DNA of 64,000 nucleotides from Paenibacillus sp. FSL R5-0623. Its GTDB lineage: Bacteria > Bacillota > Bacilli > Paenibacillales > Paenibacillaceae. The stretch is from assembly GCF_037974265.1 (NCBI RefSeq), contig NZ_CP150233.1, positions 3,162,001 through 3,226,000 on the forward strand. The letters are read 5' to 3'. The position numbers and the translations under genes were made by a program. Under the pieces are notes generated by a model. The model did not search any database. It was not told the origin of the DNA and saw only the letters and a list, made by a program, of their open reading frames with translations. Shown here one piece after another: positions 55,022-63,977 of this stretch; positions within the stretch are counted from its first letter, which is position 1; every line of letters begins with the position of its first letter.

Positions 55022-56320
55022 ATGGATACCTATATGATCTTTTCCATCATCTTCGTGACCTTGCTTATGGCATTTCAGGCGAATTTTTATTTTGATTCTG
55101 TGTTGGGCAAGTCCAGCCGGAAGCCGCGTAGAGCGATCTATTTCTTGGTATTTGTCATGTTGGGTTATTTTTATTTGGTCTCTTCTTTCTCAGATATCGC
55201 TTCTACTGCTGTTGCTCTGTTATTAATCTTCAGTCTGGCACAGTCCTATGAAGTGGAGTTCAAAATCAAGCTTGTTTTTACCATCCTGTATGCGGTTCTG
55301 ATTACTATGGCAAATGCCATCGCTGTATATATTCTCGGTGTTCTGGAATCCGCGGATTACAGTTCAATGGATCAGTTCAACGGAGAAGACCACTGGATTC
55401 TCTCCAAAGTGATGCTGCTTGGTTGCAGCATCATGTTCGTTGTCATTCAAGTTGTCCGTCTCGTCGCCAAACGTAGAAGTTTTGCCGTTCATTATCGGTA
55501 TTATTTGTTGTTTCTCATCGTACCGATCATTACGATCTATCAGATCAATGTGGCCTCCATATACAGTGAAAAGAACATATTTTACGTCTTTTCTGTACTG
55601 GGCTCTCTTTTTCTCAATGTGTTCATAGTCTATGTATTCGACAATATGGTGGAAAAGGTACAGCTTGCGCATGCAAATGCCCAGTTACAGCGTCAGATGG
55701 ATCATCAGGATGCCAACTATGAGAAGACCGTTCACAGTTTCAAAAACATTAAATCCATCATCCATGATATTAACCAGCAGTTTCTGTATATTGATGAATG
55801 TATCCAACGTAACGAACTGGCGGCGGCAGGTGACCATATCAAGTCTACATTAAATACCATTGAAGGTGCGTACCAACGGGTGAACTCCGGCAATCTGGTC
55901 ATTGATGCTCTCGTTACAAATACGCTTGCTATGGGGCAGGCAAACGGGATCAAAATCGACACCAAAATCCAGCTTCACTCGCAACATGTGCAGATTGATC
56001 GGTACGATCTGTGTGTGGTGCTGGGTAACATGCTCGATAACGGAATTGAAGCCTCCAAGAAGGTTAGACAGGCCGAGGATCGATATATCCTTATTGCCAT
56101 TCACTCCACATCATCTGCACTTGTCATCCAGATTATGAATCATGTGGAGCAACCGATCGTTGACTTGAAAAGTGACAAGCCCAATCCGGAGTACCATGGG
56201 ATCGGTCTAACCAATATATCGAGAATGTGCGAGAAATATGGTGGACATATGAGTATTGAGCATCAGCATCGGAAATTTAACAACATGGTCGTGCTTCCGT
56301 TCCACACCGACAACCCCTGA
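55022..56320 (+). CDS. GHKL sensor histidine kinase (AgrC/NatK type)
   Basis: The 432-residue protein has six to seven N-terminal membrane helices (residues 1-205), a linker coiled coil, a dimerisation segment with the likely phospho-His in SIIHDINQQ, and a GHKL ATPase (LGNMLDNGIEAS as N box, HGIGLTNI as G box). It forms a pair with the LytTR regulator. The stop is inside the following terminator stem. Confidence 0.9.
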   Translation: MDTYMIFSIIFVTLLMAFQANFYFDSVLGKSSRKPRRAIYFLVFVMLGYFYLVSSFSDIASTAVALLLIFSLAQSYEVEFKIKLVFTILYAVLITMANAIAVYILGVLESADYSSMDQFNGEDHWILSKVMLLGCSIMFVVIQVVRLVAKRRSFAVHYRYYLLFLIVPIITIYQINVASIYSEKNIFYVFSVLGSLFLNVFIVYVFDNMVEKVQLAHANAQLQRQMDHQDANYEKTVHSFKNIKSIIHDINQQFLYIDECIQRNELAAAGDHIKSTLNTIEGAYQRVNSGNLVIDALVTNTLAMGQANGIKIDTKIQLHSQHVQIDRYDLCVVLGNMLDNGIEASKKVRQAEDRYILIAIHSTSSALVIQIMNHVEQPIVDLKSDKPNPEYHGIGLTNISRMCEKYGGHMSIEHQHRKFNNMVVLPFHTDNP

Positions 56321-56347
56321 ATCTACCATTCAGGGGTTGTTTTTTTC
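56311..56347 (+). terminator. Rho-independent terminator overlapping the kinase end
   Basis: CAACCCCTGAAT and ATTCAGGGGTTG form a perfect 12-base-pair stem followed by T8. The left arm includes the kinase's last codons and stop. Confidence 0.93.
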
Positions 56348-56430
56348 CATTCAGGGTCCGTTTGCGTTCGAACAGTCTCTTCCCGGATATGATGAATTCA
56401 TTCATAAGAACATTTGAGGGAGGACATAGG

Positions 56431-58482
56431 ATGAAGAAATTAATTAGTCTTTTATGTACAGCGGTGCTTGTAATTACGCCGCTGACATCTGTCAGCGCAG
56501 AGGTGAATAACAGTGCAACGATTGAGGCACGGGCGGAGCAGATCGCCAAGGAGATGGTGCAAACCTACGGTGTCACCAGTGTGCAATATGCGATCATGGA
56601 TGAAGGAGAATATATTTTATCAGATAGTGTAGGACTGCACGATAAGGCATCACAGAAGCCAATAGACAAGGATAGCATGTATGGCATAGGTTCGGTTAGC
56701 AAAATGGTTGTTACAGCAGCCGCTATGAAGCTGGTCGATTCCGGTAAAGTAGATCTGGATGAGCCGCTTACTTCGTATATCAAGGACTTTAAAATGGCAG
56801 ATGCGCGCTATACTCAAATCACACCACGCATGTTGATGAATCATTCATCCGGTCTTTACGGTACACATTATGGAAACAGCATGTTGTTTGACGATAACGA
56901 CACCCGCAATCATGATGAGTTATTGCTCAAACTTCAGTCCGAAAAACTGAAATCCAAACCTGGCGCATACTCCGTCTACGCCAATGACGGTTTTCAATTG
57001 CTTGAAATCCTGGTTGAACGGGTGAGTGGTTTAAGCTACAGCGAATATATCGCCAAGTATATCAGCGAGCCGTTGAAGTTGGAATCAACGAAGACACCAC
57101 TAGATTCCTTTGACAGAGCGCAGTTATCCGAAACCTATTGGCCTACACTTGAGATGAAGATGCCTACCGAAAATGCTAACATTATCGGCACCGGCGGAGT
57201 GTACTCTACCGCAGAAGAATTGAGCCAATTCGGAGAGGTTTTAATGGGGAACAGACCGGATATTCTGTCCGAATCTGCTGTGAAAGCCATGCAATCTCAT
57301 GAATATCGTAATGGCATATGGGTATCGGATGAACAAAATACGATCAATTATGGCTTGGGCTGGGACGCGGTTGACCTTGCACCGTTCAGCGATTATGGGA
57401 TTACTGCACTTGCCAAGGGCGGAGACACCATGTTATATCATGCCGTGTTAATCACCATACCGGAACATGATATTTCGATGGCGGTTCTATCATCTGGCGG
57501 ATCTTCCGTCTACAATCAGATGTTTGCCAGCAAAGTGCTACTGGACGTTCTGGAGGATCAGGGCATCATCGACGATGTTCAGCCTGATCAGAAATTCTCA
57601 CCACCTGTCAAAGTGAAGATGCCAACAGAATTAAGCGCGTACTCCGGTCTCTATGGTACGGTAGGAGAGACATTGGACATAAAGATCAATGATGGTGAGA
57701 TGCAACTGCCTGCCTTGCTGGGTGGAATTATTCCAGAGCAGAAATATGTGTACACAGGCGACGAACATTTTACAAGTGCGGATGGCAGTGTAAAAGCTAG
57801 CTTTGTGAAGGAACGTAATGACAAGGTGTATGTTAAAGTTCAGGGCATGATTACGTTACCCGGTTTAGGTCAAACGGTGATGAACACGTATGATTATCAA
57901 AAGTTGGAACATAATGCACTGGATGTAGCAACAAAAGAGAAATGGACAGCTCGTGACGGCTCGAAATATTACGCGTTGGATGAAAAAATAACATCGATCT
58001 TTTATCTGTTTCCATCGATGCTGATCAAGAACCTTTCCGTTGATGCCAAAAATGGCTATGCTAATGGCACGCAAATTAAGGATGCGAACAACGCAGAGAA
58101 TGTTGCTGAGATTCCAGTCATGAACGGAAGAGACGCGTTTGATCTGAAATTTTACACGAAGAATGGCGCCGAGATTTTGATGCAGGATGGACAGGAATTC
58201 ATTGCAGAGGATGCCCTTACGCCAATCTTTGGTGGGAAAAAAGGAGTGACAACCATTCCGGCTAACGGTCAGGCCCGATGGTATGCGATCGATGCCCGAT
58301 CGGGTAACAAATCCATCACGGTGGATTCTCCGAAGACCGGAGGTTATGCAGTGTATAATGATAAAGGGGAAATGGTTGACTTCTCTGTAGCAACCAATCA
58401 GGAATCGACGAAGCTCCCGAAAAGTGGTTTTATCGTTTTTGGTGGGGATGCCGGTGATGTATTCCAGATTGAATTAAAGTAA
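56431..58482 (+). CDS. secreted beta-lactamase-fold serine hydrolase, paralogue
   Basis: A 683-residue exported protein. The signal peptide is about residues 1-25 (ending VSA). The catalytic domain has SxxK as GSVSKM, the YAN motif in VYANDGF and KGG in AKGGDT. It is collinear with the 11952 protein over its full length, including TPRML-NHSSGL, YGLGWD and LPGLGQ blocks and the beta-rich C-terminal half. ATG 56431 follows GGGAGGA. It stands directly behind a LytTR/GHKL two-component system, from which a terminator separates it, so it has its own promoter. Confidence 0.88.
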   Translation: MKKLISLLCTAVLVITPLTSVSAEVNNSATIEARAEQIAKEMVQTYGVTSVQYAIMDEGEYILSDSVGLHDKASQKPIDKDSMYGIGSVSKMVVTAAAMKLVDSGKVDLDEPLTSYIKDFKMADARYTQITPRMLMNHSSGLYGTHYGNSMLFDDNDTRNHDELLLKLQSEKLKSKPGAYSVYANDGFQLLEILVERVSGLSYSEYIAKYISEPLKLESTKTPLDSFDRAQLSETYWPTLEMKMPTENANIIGTGGVYSTAEELSQFGEVLMGNRPDILSESAVKAMQSHEYRNGIWVSDEQNTINYGLGWDAVDLAPFSDYGITALAKGGDTMLYHAVLITIPEHDISMAVLSSGGSSVYNQMFASKVLLDVLEDQGIIDDVQPDQKFSPPVKVKMPTELSAYSGLYGTVGETLDIKINDGEMQLPALLGGIIPEQKYVYTGDEHFTSADGSVKASFVKERNDKVYVKVQGMITLPGLGQTVMNTYDYQKLEHNALDVATKEKWTARDGSKYYALDEKITSIFYLFPSMLIKNLSVDAKNGYANGTQIKDANNAENVAEIPVMNGRDAFDLKFYTKNGAEILMQDGQEFIAEDALTPIFGGKKGVTTIPANGQARWYAIDARSGNKSITVDSPKTGGYAVYNDKGEMVDFSVATNQESTKLPKSGFIVFGGDAGDVFQIELK

Positions 58483-58549
58483 AGTAAAGCAGGGACTGCG
58501 TTACAAAATCACATTTGTAACTCGTCACATAAATCATGTCGTATTCAGG

Positions 58550-58575
58550 AAGTCGCCGTAAGGCGGCTTTTTTGA
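58550..58575 (+). terminator. Rho-independent terminator (AGTCGCC family)
   Basis: AAGTCGCC-GTAA-GGCGGCTT followed by T6, with the T-G wobble. Confidence 0.85.
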
Positions 58576-58683
58576 TTTCATTTTTAGAATAATTTAACAA
58601 TCTGGTAACAATTCGGCTTCACTACTCGTTATATTTATGTAGTTATATATCAGGCTCATTTTTAACAGGAGGAATCACTACCT

Positions 58684-60087
58684 ATGATCAATAGACATAA
58701 ACGTCAAACGACTATGCAATGGAAAAAAAGAGCAGGAAGACCCATCATTGCAGGCATTACTGCCGGAATGCTGATGGTTCACGGCGTTATCGGCGTGTTG
58801 CCATCGCAGGCACATGCTGAAGCATCGGATGTATCCATCCGTAACTGGTATTCGTATCAACGAATCACTGTACCTGAACTGAAACCTTCTTGGACAGCGA
58901 AAGTAGATAACTATCTGAATATGAACGAGACGTATGTTGGAGTTAATGCCATCGCAGAAGAAGGAAAAGTATTCACGTTTGCTGGATCAAAGCTGATTGC
59001 ACTTGATGCGACAACAGGTAAACGGTTGTGGAATTACGGCAAAGAACTGACTCCTTATATTACCTATCAAAGTGGGATTCTCTACGGACTGACCAGTGAT
59101 CATAAGCCTTATGCCTTGAATGCGAAGACAGGCAAAGCAAAATGGCAGTCAGGCACATCCACCTGGATTGATACGTATAACCGTACGGAAGCTCTGATTC
59201 CAACGGTGGATACCCTCTACGTGATTAAAGGAAGTACAACGTTTGCACTGGATATCAAGTCAGGCAAACTGCGTTGGGAGGCGGATGAACCGCTGGGTGA
59301 AGGTCATGGCACCGAATATCTCGAAGAGTCTAATGGTGTGGTGCTGAGAACCTTTTTTGTCCAAGGGGCACTTACATCCATTCAGCTTAATGCATATGAC
59401 AAGAAAACGGGCAAAAAGCTATGGGATCATTTTGGTCAGGGGCGAGCTCTTCAGATCAAAGACGGTCTTGTGTATTCGGTGGACACCTATTCTCCAATGC
59501 TGGAGGAATATGATTCGTCACCTGAACGCGAATGGAAGATCAACGCATACAACCTGAAGACCGGTGTGTTAAAAGGAAGTCAGGAGTATACGTGGACAAT
59601 GCCGGGAGACCCACCGTATACGAATGGTCGAGGAGGTATACTTGTTCATAAAGACAAACTGTACATTGAACAGGGAGACAAGATAGCGGAGTATCCGTTG
59701 AATTTGACTAAGTCGGGAACAGCGCCCCTTCGAACTTTTCAGCGACCTTACGGGGACAAGATGGCGTTGCTTGGCATTGTACAGGAACGACTGATATACA
59801 AGAACCTCGACACCAGTGAACTCACAGGCATCAAGTTGGCTAACGGTCAAGAGGTTCAATGGCATGGGGATGCTCCCATTTCTCAGATCGATGTTTACGG
59901 TAAAGGAATGTATCGAGCGCAACGTAACGGCACCCTGCTTGCCCTCAACATGATGACGGGTCAGTCAGCTTTTCGAGTCGCTACCGGGGGAGATCTGCAT
60001 AACACGACATTGAAGACAAACGGAATGATCATCATCCAAGCCGAAGGTAAACTTCTCGGCGTTAAGCTGCCAGCGTCGCTGAAATAA
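58684..60087 (+). CDS. secreted PQQ-like beta-propeller repeat protein
   Basis: The 467-residue exported protein has a signal peptide (about 1-41, ending AHA) and at least six blades of the PQQ/quinoprotein type, such as ALDATTGKRLWNYG, ALNAKTGKAKWQSG, ALDIKSGKLRWEAD and AYDKKTGKKLWDHFG. No dehydrogenase active-site residues are apparent, so it is probably a binding or scaffold protein of the cell envelope rather than a quinoprotein enzyme. AGGAGG precedes the ATG by 11 bases. Confidence 0.85.
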   Translation: MINRHKRQTTMQWKKRAGRPIIAGITAGMLMVHGVIGVLPSQAHAEASDVSIRNWYSYQRITVPELKPSWTAKVDNYLNMNETYVGVNAIAEEGKVFTFAGSKLIALDATTGKRLWNYGKELTPYITYQSGILYGLTSDHKPYALNAKTGKAKWQSGTSTWIDTYNRTEALIPTVDTLYVIKGSTTFALDIKSGKLRWEADEPLGEGHGTEYLEESNGVVLRTFFVQGALTSIQLNAYDKKTGKKLWDHFGQGRALQIKDGLVYSVDTYSPMLEEYDSSPEREWKINAYNLKTGVLKGSQEYTWTMPGDPPYTNGRGGILVHKDKLYIEQGDKIAEYPLNLTKSGTAPLRTFQRPYGDKMALLGIVQERLIYKNLDTSELTGIKLANGQEVQWHGDAPISQIDVYGKGMYRAQRNGTLLALNMMTGQSAFRVATGGDLHNTTLKTNGMIIIQAEGKLLGVKLPASLK

Positions 60088-60112
60088 GTGATTTAGAATA
60101 AAAATTATGTGT

Positions 60113-60155
60113 GAAGACCGGATCACGGCATAGCTTGCTAATAATCCGGTCTTTT
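60113..60155. terminator. terminator between convergent genes
   Basis: GAAGACCGGAT and ATCCGGTCTT pair around a long loop and are followed by T7. It lies between the beta-propeller gene and the convergent methyltransferase. Confidence 0.85.
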
Positions 60156-60156
60156 T

Positions 60157-60831
60157 TTATTTTTGCGCATAAAACACTGCAAAGTCCAAGTATTTGTACA
60201 TGCAATCTGCCACACGAAACCCCGCCTCCTCCAACCACATCAATTGATCCTCCAGCGTGGCATTGATATCCACCTTGCGTCTTTCTATTGAAGCCGAGAT
60301 GGCTTCCTCAGACAAACCACTTTGATGAATCGCTTCTAACCAGCGCTGGCGGTAATAGGTGTCCGTATCGGGGGTTCTTCCCTGAACCTGATCTGCGTTG
60401 ATGAAGCATCCGCCTGGTTCTAACAGCTTGTGTACAGCGTCAAACACCTTTTTCTTGTCAGCGTGGGTCAGATGGTGAATAGACAGGGAGGAAATAATCA
60501 TATCGTAGGAACCGGTGAAATCGTACTTGGAGTAATCCCCGATCACATACTGTACTTGGTTTGCATCAGCAAATCTTCGACGTGCTCCTTCGAGCATTTG
60601 ATCACTAATATCGATCAGGGTTAATCGCGCGTTGGGATACTTTTGCAGGACCAATCCGGAGAGCAGTCCCGTTCCTGCACCCAGATCAAGAATACGTGGA
60701 GAATCGAGCGGGCTTTCCATTAGATCCAGAGCCATTCCATAAAAATCATCAAAACAAGGGATAAGCTGCTTTCGCTGCACATCATAATCTTGGGCTACCT
60801 TATCAAACAGCTGCTTTACTGAGAATTCCAT
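60157..60831 (-). CDS. class I SAM-dependent methyltransferase
   Basis: A 224-residue methyltransferase with motif I ILDLGAGTGLLSGLVL, strand-2 acid in LIDISDQM, and motif IV region YDMIISSLSIHHL. ATG 60831 follows AAGGAG; the open frame begins 10 codons earlier without a site. Substrate unknown. It is divergent from a lipoprotein gene with a dyad between. Confidence 0.88.
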   Translation of the reverse strand: MEFSVKQLFDKVAQDYDVQRKQLIPCFDDFYGMALDLMESPLDSPRILDLGAGTGLLSGLVLQKYPNARLTLIDISDQMLEGARRRFADANQVQYVIGDYSKYDFTGSYDMIISSLSIHHLTHADKKKVFDAVHKLLEPGGCFINADQVQGRTPDTDTYYRQRWLEAIHQSGLSEEAISASIERRKVDINATLEDQLMWLEEAGFRVADCMYKYLDFAVFYAQK

Positions 60832-60910
60832 GTGCTCATCACTCCTTGAGGTTTTCTCCATATTTTACAAACTGGAAGGGATCAAGGGAAATACTGATTA
60901 TGGATAAACT

Positions 60911-60927
60911 CATAGGTTTGACCTATG
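60911..60927. promoter_or_regulatory. inverted repeat in divergent intergenic region
   Basis: CATAGGT-TTG-ACCTATG is a perfect 7-bp-arm dyad about 80 bases from each start codon, in the region shared by the methyltransferase and lipoprotein genes. It could be an operator for an unidentified regulator. Confidence 0.45.
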
Positions 60928-60994
60928 GGTTCCGAGTCTCTGCCATGGGTAATAACATGTAAGCGCAGAATATAGACAGGGAGGAATGAACCTG

Positions 60995-61606
60995 ATGTTT
61001 CAACCACGTTCTATTTTGATGAGTATCTCGTTAATCGTTATAGTTCTAACACTTGCAGCTTGCTCTGGTAGTAATGAACCTTCGGCTATCCCTGAGCCAT
61101 CAATGCCAGTAGGTGGAACAGAAGAAGCGAATGAAACAACGCGTCCACAGACCGAAAGTTTTGAAATGTTGACCGCAGACGGCAATCAATCACTAGAGGC
61201 GACCTTACATCAAGGAGGAGAATTTTCCTTGTACGTATTCGAGAAATTCACATTTGATGCTGCTCAAGGCCGTCTGTCACTGACTAGTAACGCTGACTAT
61301 TATGTAGATATTGAACCACTGCCTTCGGATTATAATCTTGCAGAATTGGAGACAGCCGGTAAAGAAGAATTACAAAAAGTCGGTAAGGTATCCGATTATA
61401 GTGGAGAACTGGTAGAACACCCGCTTGGTTATGCCGAGCTCTATCTTCAGGCCTCAGGTGAAGAAGGCATTAGTGATTATATGGTCTGGAAATCAGAAGA
61501 AGGGGACGCATTTTTATTCCGTCTTCATAATCCAAAAGGCGAAGAGGCCTCTGATTTCGCCAGCCCGGTCCTTGTTTCGTTATCCACCGTTCAGGGTGAT
61601 TCGTAA
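60995..61606 (+). CDS. lipoprotein of unknown function
   Basis: The 203-residue protein has a lipobox (TLAACSG, Cys about residue 23) and a following Pro/Glu/Thr-rich linker (about 24-50). The mature domain (about 55-203) is acidic and beta-rich. ATG 60995 lies about 10 bases after GGGAGG; the ATG at 60986 is too close. No family recognised. Confidence 0.72.
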   Translation: MFQPRSILMSISLIVIVLTLAACSGSNEPSAIPEPSMPVGGTEEANETTRPQTESFEMLTADGNQSLEATLHQGGEFSLYVFEKFTFDAAQGRLSLTSNADYYVDIEPLPSDYNLAELETAGKEELQKVGKVSDYSGELVEHPLGYAELYLQASGEEGISDYMVWKSEEGDAFLFRLHNPKGEEASDFASPVLVSLSTVQGDS

Positions 61607-61631
61607 CTAGATGATCATAATCTCTTCAACG

Positions 61632-61657
61632 AAAGTCGCCAACTGGCGGCTTTTTTA
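61632..61657 (+). terminator. Rho-independent terminator (AGTCGCC family)
   Basis: AAAGTCGCC-AACT-GGCGGCTTTT with a T-G wobble and T6 tail, after the lipoprotein gene. Confidence 0.85.
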
Positions 61658-61706
61658 CTTTTGCAGATTGCACGGAGAAGTTGCGAGATGAAATATTCAC
61701 TTCCAT

Positions 61707-61737
61707 TTGACTTAGAGCACACTCTAAGGTGTAGACT
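61707..61737 (+). promoter_or_regulatory. MerR-type promoter with 19-bp spacer
   Basis: TTGACT (-35, 61707-61712) and TAGACT (-10, 61732-61737) are separated by 19 bases, which is too long for normal initiation. The spacer holds the dyad CTTAGAG-CACA-CTCTAAG (61711-61728). This is the textbook layout of MerR-family activated promoters, where the regulator untwists the DNA. CTTAGAG/CTCTAAG half-sites recur in aldehyde- and thiol-stress MerR regulons. No merR gene is in the window. Confidence 0.8.
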
Positions 61738-61771
61738 AGCATCAGCAACGATCCCAAAGGAGATGAAGAGA

Positions 61772-62752
61772 ATGACACAGGTAAATAATACTCGAACTTT
61801 ACAACATAAAATGGGCTCTGGCTTCAATCATAACAGTACAGCGGAAGATGTATTGAGAGATCTGGACTTGTCAGGACAGCTTGCTATTGTAACGGGTGGA
61901 TATTCCGGCCTCGGTTTGGAGACGACACGTGCGCTTGTTAACGCGGGAGCACGTGTAGTGGTGACTGCGCGTCGTCCAGCGGTTGCGAAGGAAGCACTTT
62001 CTGGTCTGGAAGGTGTTGAAATAGATGCATTGGACCTCGCTGATTTATCCAGCGTTCGTGCTTTTGCCGAGCGGTTTCTGGCGAGTGATCGGAACATCGA
62101 CATGCTGATTCTTAATGCGGGCATCATGGCTTGTCCGGAGACGCGGGTAGGTCCTGGCTGGGAAGCTCAATTTGCAACCAATCATCTGGGCCATTTTGCC
62201 CTGACTAATCAATTATGGCCTGCACTCGCAAGTCAGGAAGGCGCGCGCGTGGTTTCGTTGGCTTCAGCTGGACATCATTTCTCGGCAATTCGTTGGGATG
62301 ACATCCAACTTGAGCAGGGCTATGAGAAATTCCCTGCCTATGGACAGTCCAAAACAGCAACGATTTTATTCAGCGTTGAGCTGGATCGTCGAGGTGCAAA
62401 GCACGGAGTACGGGCTTTCTCCGTTCATCCAGGCGGAATTATGACACCACTACAGCGTCATATGCCACAAGAGGAGATGATTGCTCTGGGCTGGATTGAT
62501 GAATCTGGACAAGTGGCCAATCCTGCGTTCAAAACTCCTGAGCAGGGGGCAGCGACGCAAGTCTGGGCAGCAACTTCACCTCAGCTTGAGGGAAAAGGCG
62601 GTGTCTACTGTGAGGATTGTGACATCAGTGAAATGGCTCCAGAGGATGGAGGTTTCTACGGGGTCAAGCCGTATGCCATCGACCCTGAGCAAGCTATGCG
62701 TTTATGGGAGCTATCGGCCAAGCTGACTCAAACAGACATGGAACTCTCATAA
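61772..62752 (+). CDS. short-chain dehydrogenase (retinol dehydrogenase-like)
   Basis: The 326-residue SDR has a 24-residue N-terminal extension, then TGGYSGLGLETT, NAGIMA, a catalytic Ser in SLASAGH and YGQSK. The long form with KTPEQGAATQVWAA near the end is typical of WW-domain-oxidoreductase/retinol dehydrogenase-like bacterial SDRs. ATG 61772 follows AAAGGAG. It is the target of the MerR-type promoter, which suggests reduction of a toxic aldehyde or ketone. Confidence 0.88.
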   Translation: MTQVNNTRTLQHKMGSGFNHNSTAEDVLRDLDLSGQLAIVTGGYSGLGLETTRALVNAGARVVVTARRPAVAKEALSGLEGVEIDALDLADLSSVRAFAERFLASDRNIDMLILNAGIMACPETRVGPGWEAQFATNHLGHFALTNQLWPALASQEGARVVSLASAGHHFSAIRWDDIQLEQGYEKFPAYGQSKTATILFSVELDRRGAKHGVRAFSVHPGGIMTPLQRHMPQEEMIALGWIDESGQVANPAFKTPEQGAATQVWAATSPQLEGKGGVYCEDCDISEMAPEDGGFYGVKPYAIDPEQAMRLWELSAKLTQTDMELS

Positions 62753-62822
62753 TCATGTAGTCGCGGCAACAGAGCAACAGCTTGCTTCCATTCAGGAGAT
62801 CACGGAAAAGTTCAAAATCTAA
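62745..62822 (+). pseudogene. remnant of a methyl-accepting chemotaxis protein C terminus
   Basis: Directly after the SDR stop, in another frame, a short open stretch to TAA 62820-62822 encodes VVAATEQQLASIQEITEKFKI. AATEQQLASIQEI is the sequence typical of the MCP signalling tip region near the C-terminal end and KFKI is a common MCP terminus, but the segment between is missing. No start codon or upstream MCP sequence is left. It is best read as the scar of a deletion. Confidence 0.5.
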
Positions 62823-62955
62823 AGAGAATGCGACTAATTATAATGAAAACAACATAATTTCAAACAAAATCTCCTATTTAGCATATAATAAAGAAGGAGC
62901 ATCTCATTTTCGCGATGGTGCAATCATTTCTTTATGAATTCAGGGAGAGAAAATC

Positions 62956-63846
62956 ATGAATATTTTTGAGCATCAGATACCTTTGGAAAAAGTGAAATTC
63001 AATGAACCGCTAAAAAATCACACGTTTATTAAAATAGGTGGCAACGCAGATATTCTCATCCATCCAACAACGATAGACGAAATCACTAAAATCGTGGAAA
63101 TTGCCAACTTACATCAGTTACCTCTGACGGTTATTGGGAAAGGCTCAAACGTCATTATTAAAGACGGGGGCATCCGGGGAGTAACGATTTCTCTTAGCCA
63201 CTTCGATCAAATTAAAGTGAGCGAGGACAGCATGATTGCGCAAAGCGGCGTTGATATCATTGATGTCTCCAGACTTGCTTTGGAGCATAGCTTGACCGGT
63301 TTGGAGTTTGCTTGCGGTATTCCCGGCAGCACGGGGGGCGCACTTTACATGAATGCCGGTGCTTATGGCGGTCAGATCGCCGATGTTGTTGAACGTGCAA
63401 CTGTGATCACCAAAGACGGCGCAGTGTTGGAGATCCCGCGAGAAGAGATGAAATTTGGTTATCGAAATAGTCTCTTCAAAATGGATCACTATATCATACT
63501 GGAGGCCGAATTCGGGCTCAAAAAAGGAAACAAGGAAGATATTGCGAGCAAAATGAAGGAATTAACGTTCCTGAGAGAATCCAAGCAGCCGCTTGAGTTT
63601 CCCTCTTGTGGAAGTGTATTTAAACGACCCGAAGGACATTTTGCCGGTAAACTGATTCAGGATTGCAACTTGCAGGGCACTCGCATCGGAGGTGCTGAAA
63701 TCTCCATGAAACATGCAGGTTTTATTGTAAATGTGGATCACGCTACTGCCCAGGATTATATGGATCTGATCCAATTTATTCAGAAGAAAGTATATGATAC
63801 GTTCCAAGTTGAATTGGAAACTGAAGTAATCTTTCTGGGAGAATAG
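62956..63846 (+). CDS. murB: UDP-N-acetylenolpyruvoylglucosamine reductase MurB
   Basis: The 296-residue flavoenzyme has the FAD-binding 4 domain (TVIGKGSNVIIKDGGIRG, then GIPGSTGGALYMNAGAYGG) and the MurB C-terminal domain with SCGSVFKRP, where the Ser donates the proton, and GGAEISMKHAGFIVN. The sequence pattern and length fit type IIb MurB. It makes UDP-MurNAc in the cytoplasm for peptidoglycan. It lies alone, away from other mur genes. GGGAGAG precedes the ATG. Confidence 0.95.
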   Translation: MNIFEHQIPLEKVKFNEPLKNHTFIKIGGNADILIHPTTIDEITKIVEIANLHQLPLTVIGKGSNVIIKDGGIRGVTISLSHFDQIKVSEDSMIAQSGVDIIDVSRLALEHSLTGLEFACGIPGSTGGALYMNAGAYGGQIADVVERATVITKDGAVLEIPREEMKFGYRNSLFKMDHYIILEAEFGLKKGNKEDIASKMKELTFLRESKQPLEFPSCGSVFKRPEGHFAGKLIQDCNLQGTRIGGAEISMKHAGFIVNVDHATAQDYMDLIQFIQKKVYDTFQVELETEVIFLGE

Positions 63847-63865
63847 CTTCGATGAATGACTTGAA

Positions 63866-63890
63866 AGGTCGCCAATGGCGGCCTTTTTTG
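63866..63890 (+). terminator. Rho-independent terminator (GGTCGCC family)
   Basis: AGGTCGCC-AAT-GGCGGCCT followed by T6, after murB. Confidence 0.87.
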
Positions 63891-63977
63891 ATTGTACGAA
63901 TTATACTCAAACAAGCTAATTATGGTAATATCAGAGGGATTGTATTTAATATTTCATCGTTATCATAAGGAGTGTAC

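Noticed and set aside
54280-56320. An Agr-like quorum-sensing locus
   Set aside because: The regulator and kinase types fit, but no AgrB-like protease or precursor peptide gene is present nearby.
56350-56400. Possible LytTR binding sites before the second serine hydrolase
   Set aside because: One TCCGTTTGC-like element is visible but no second copy at the expected 21-22 base spacing.
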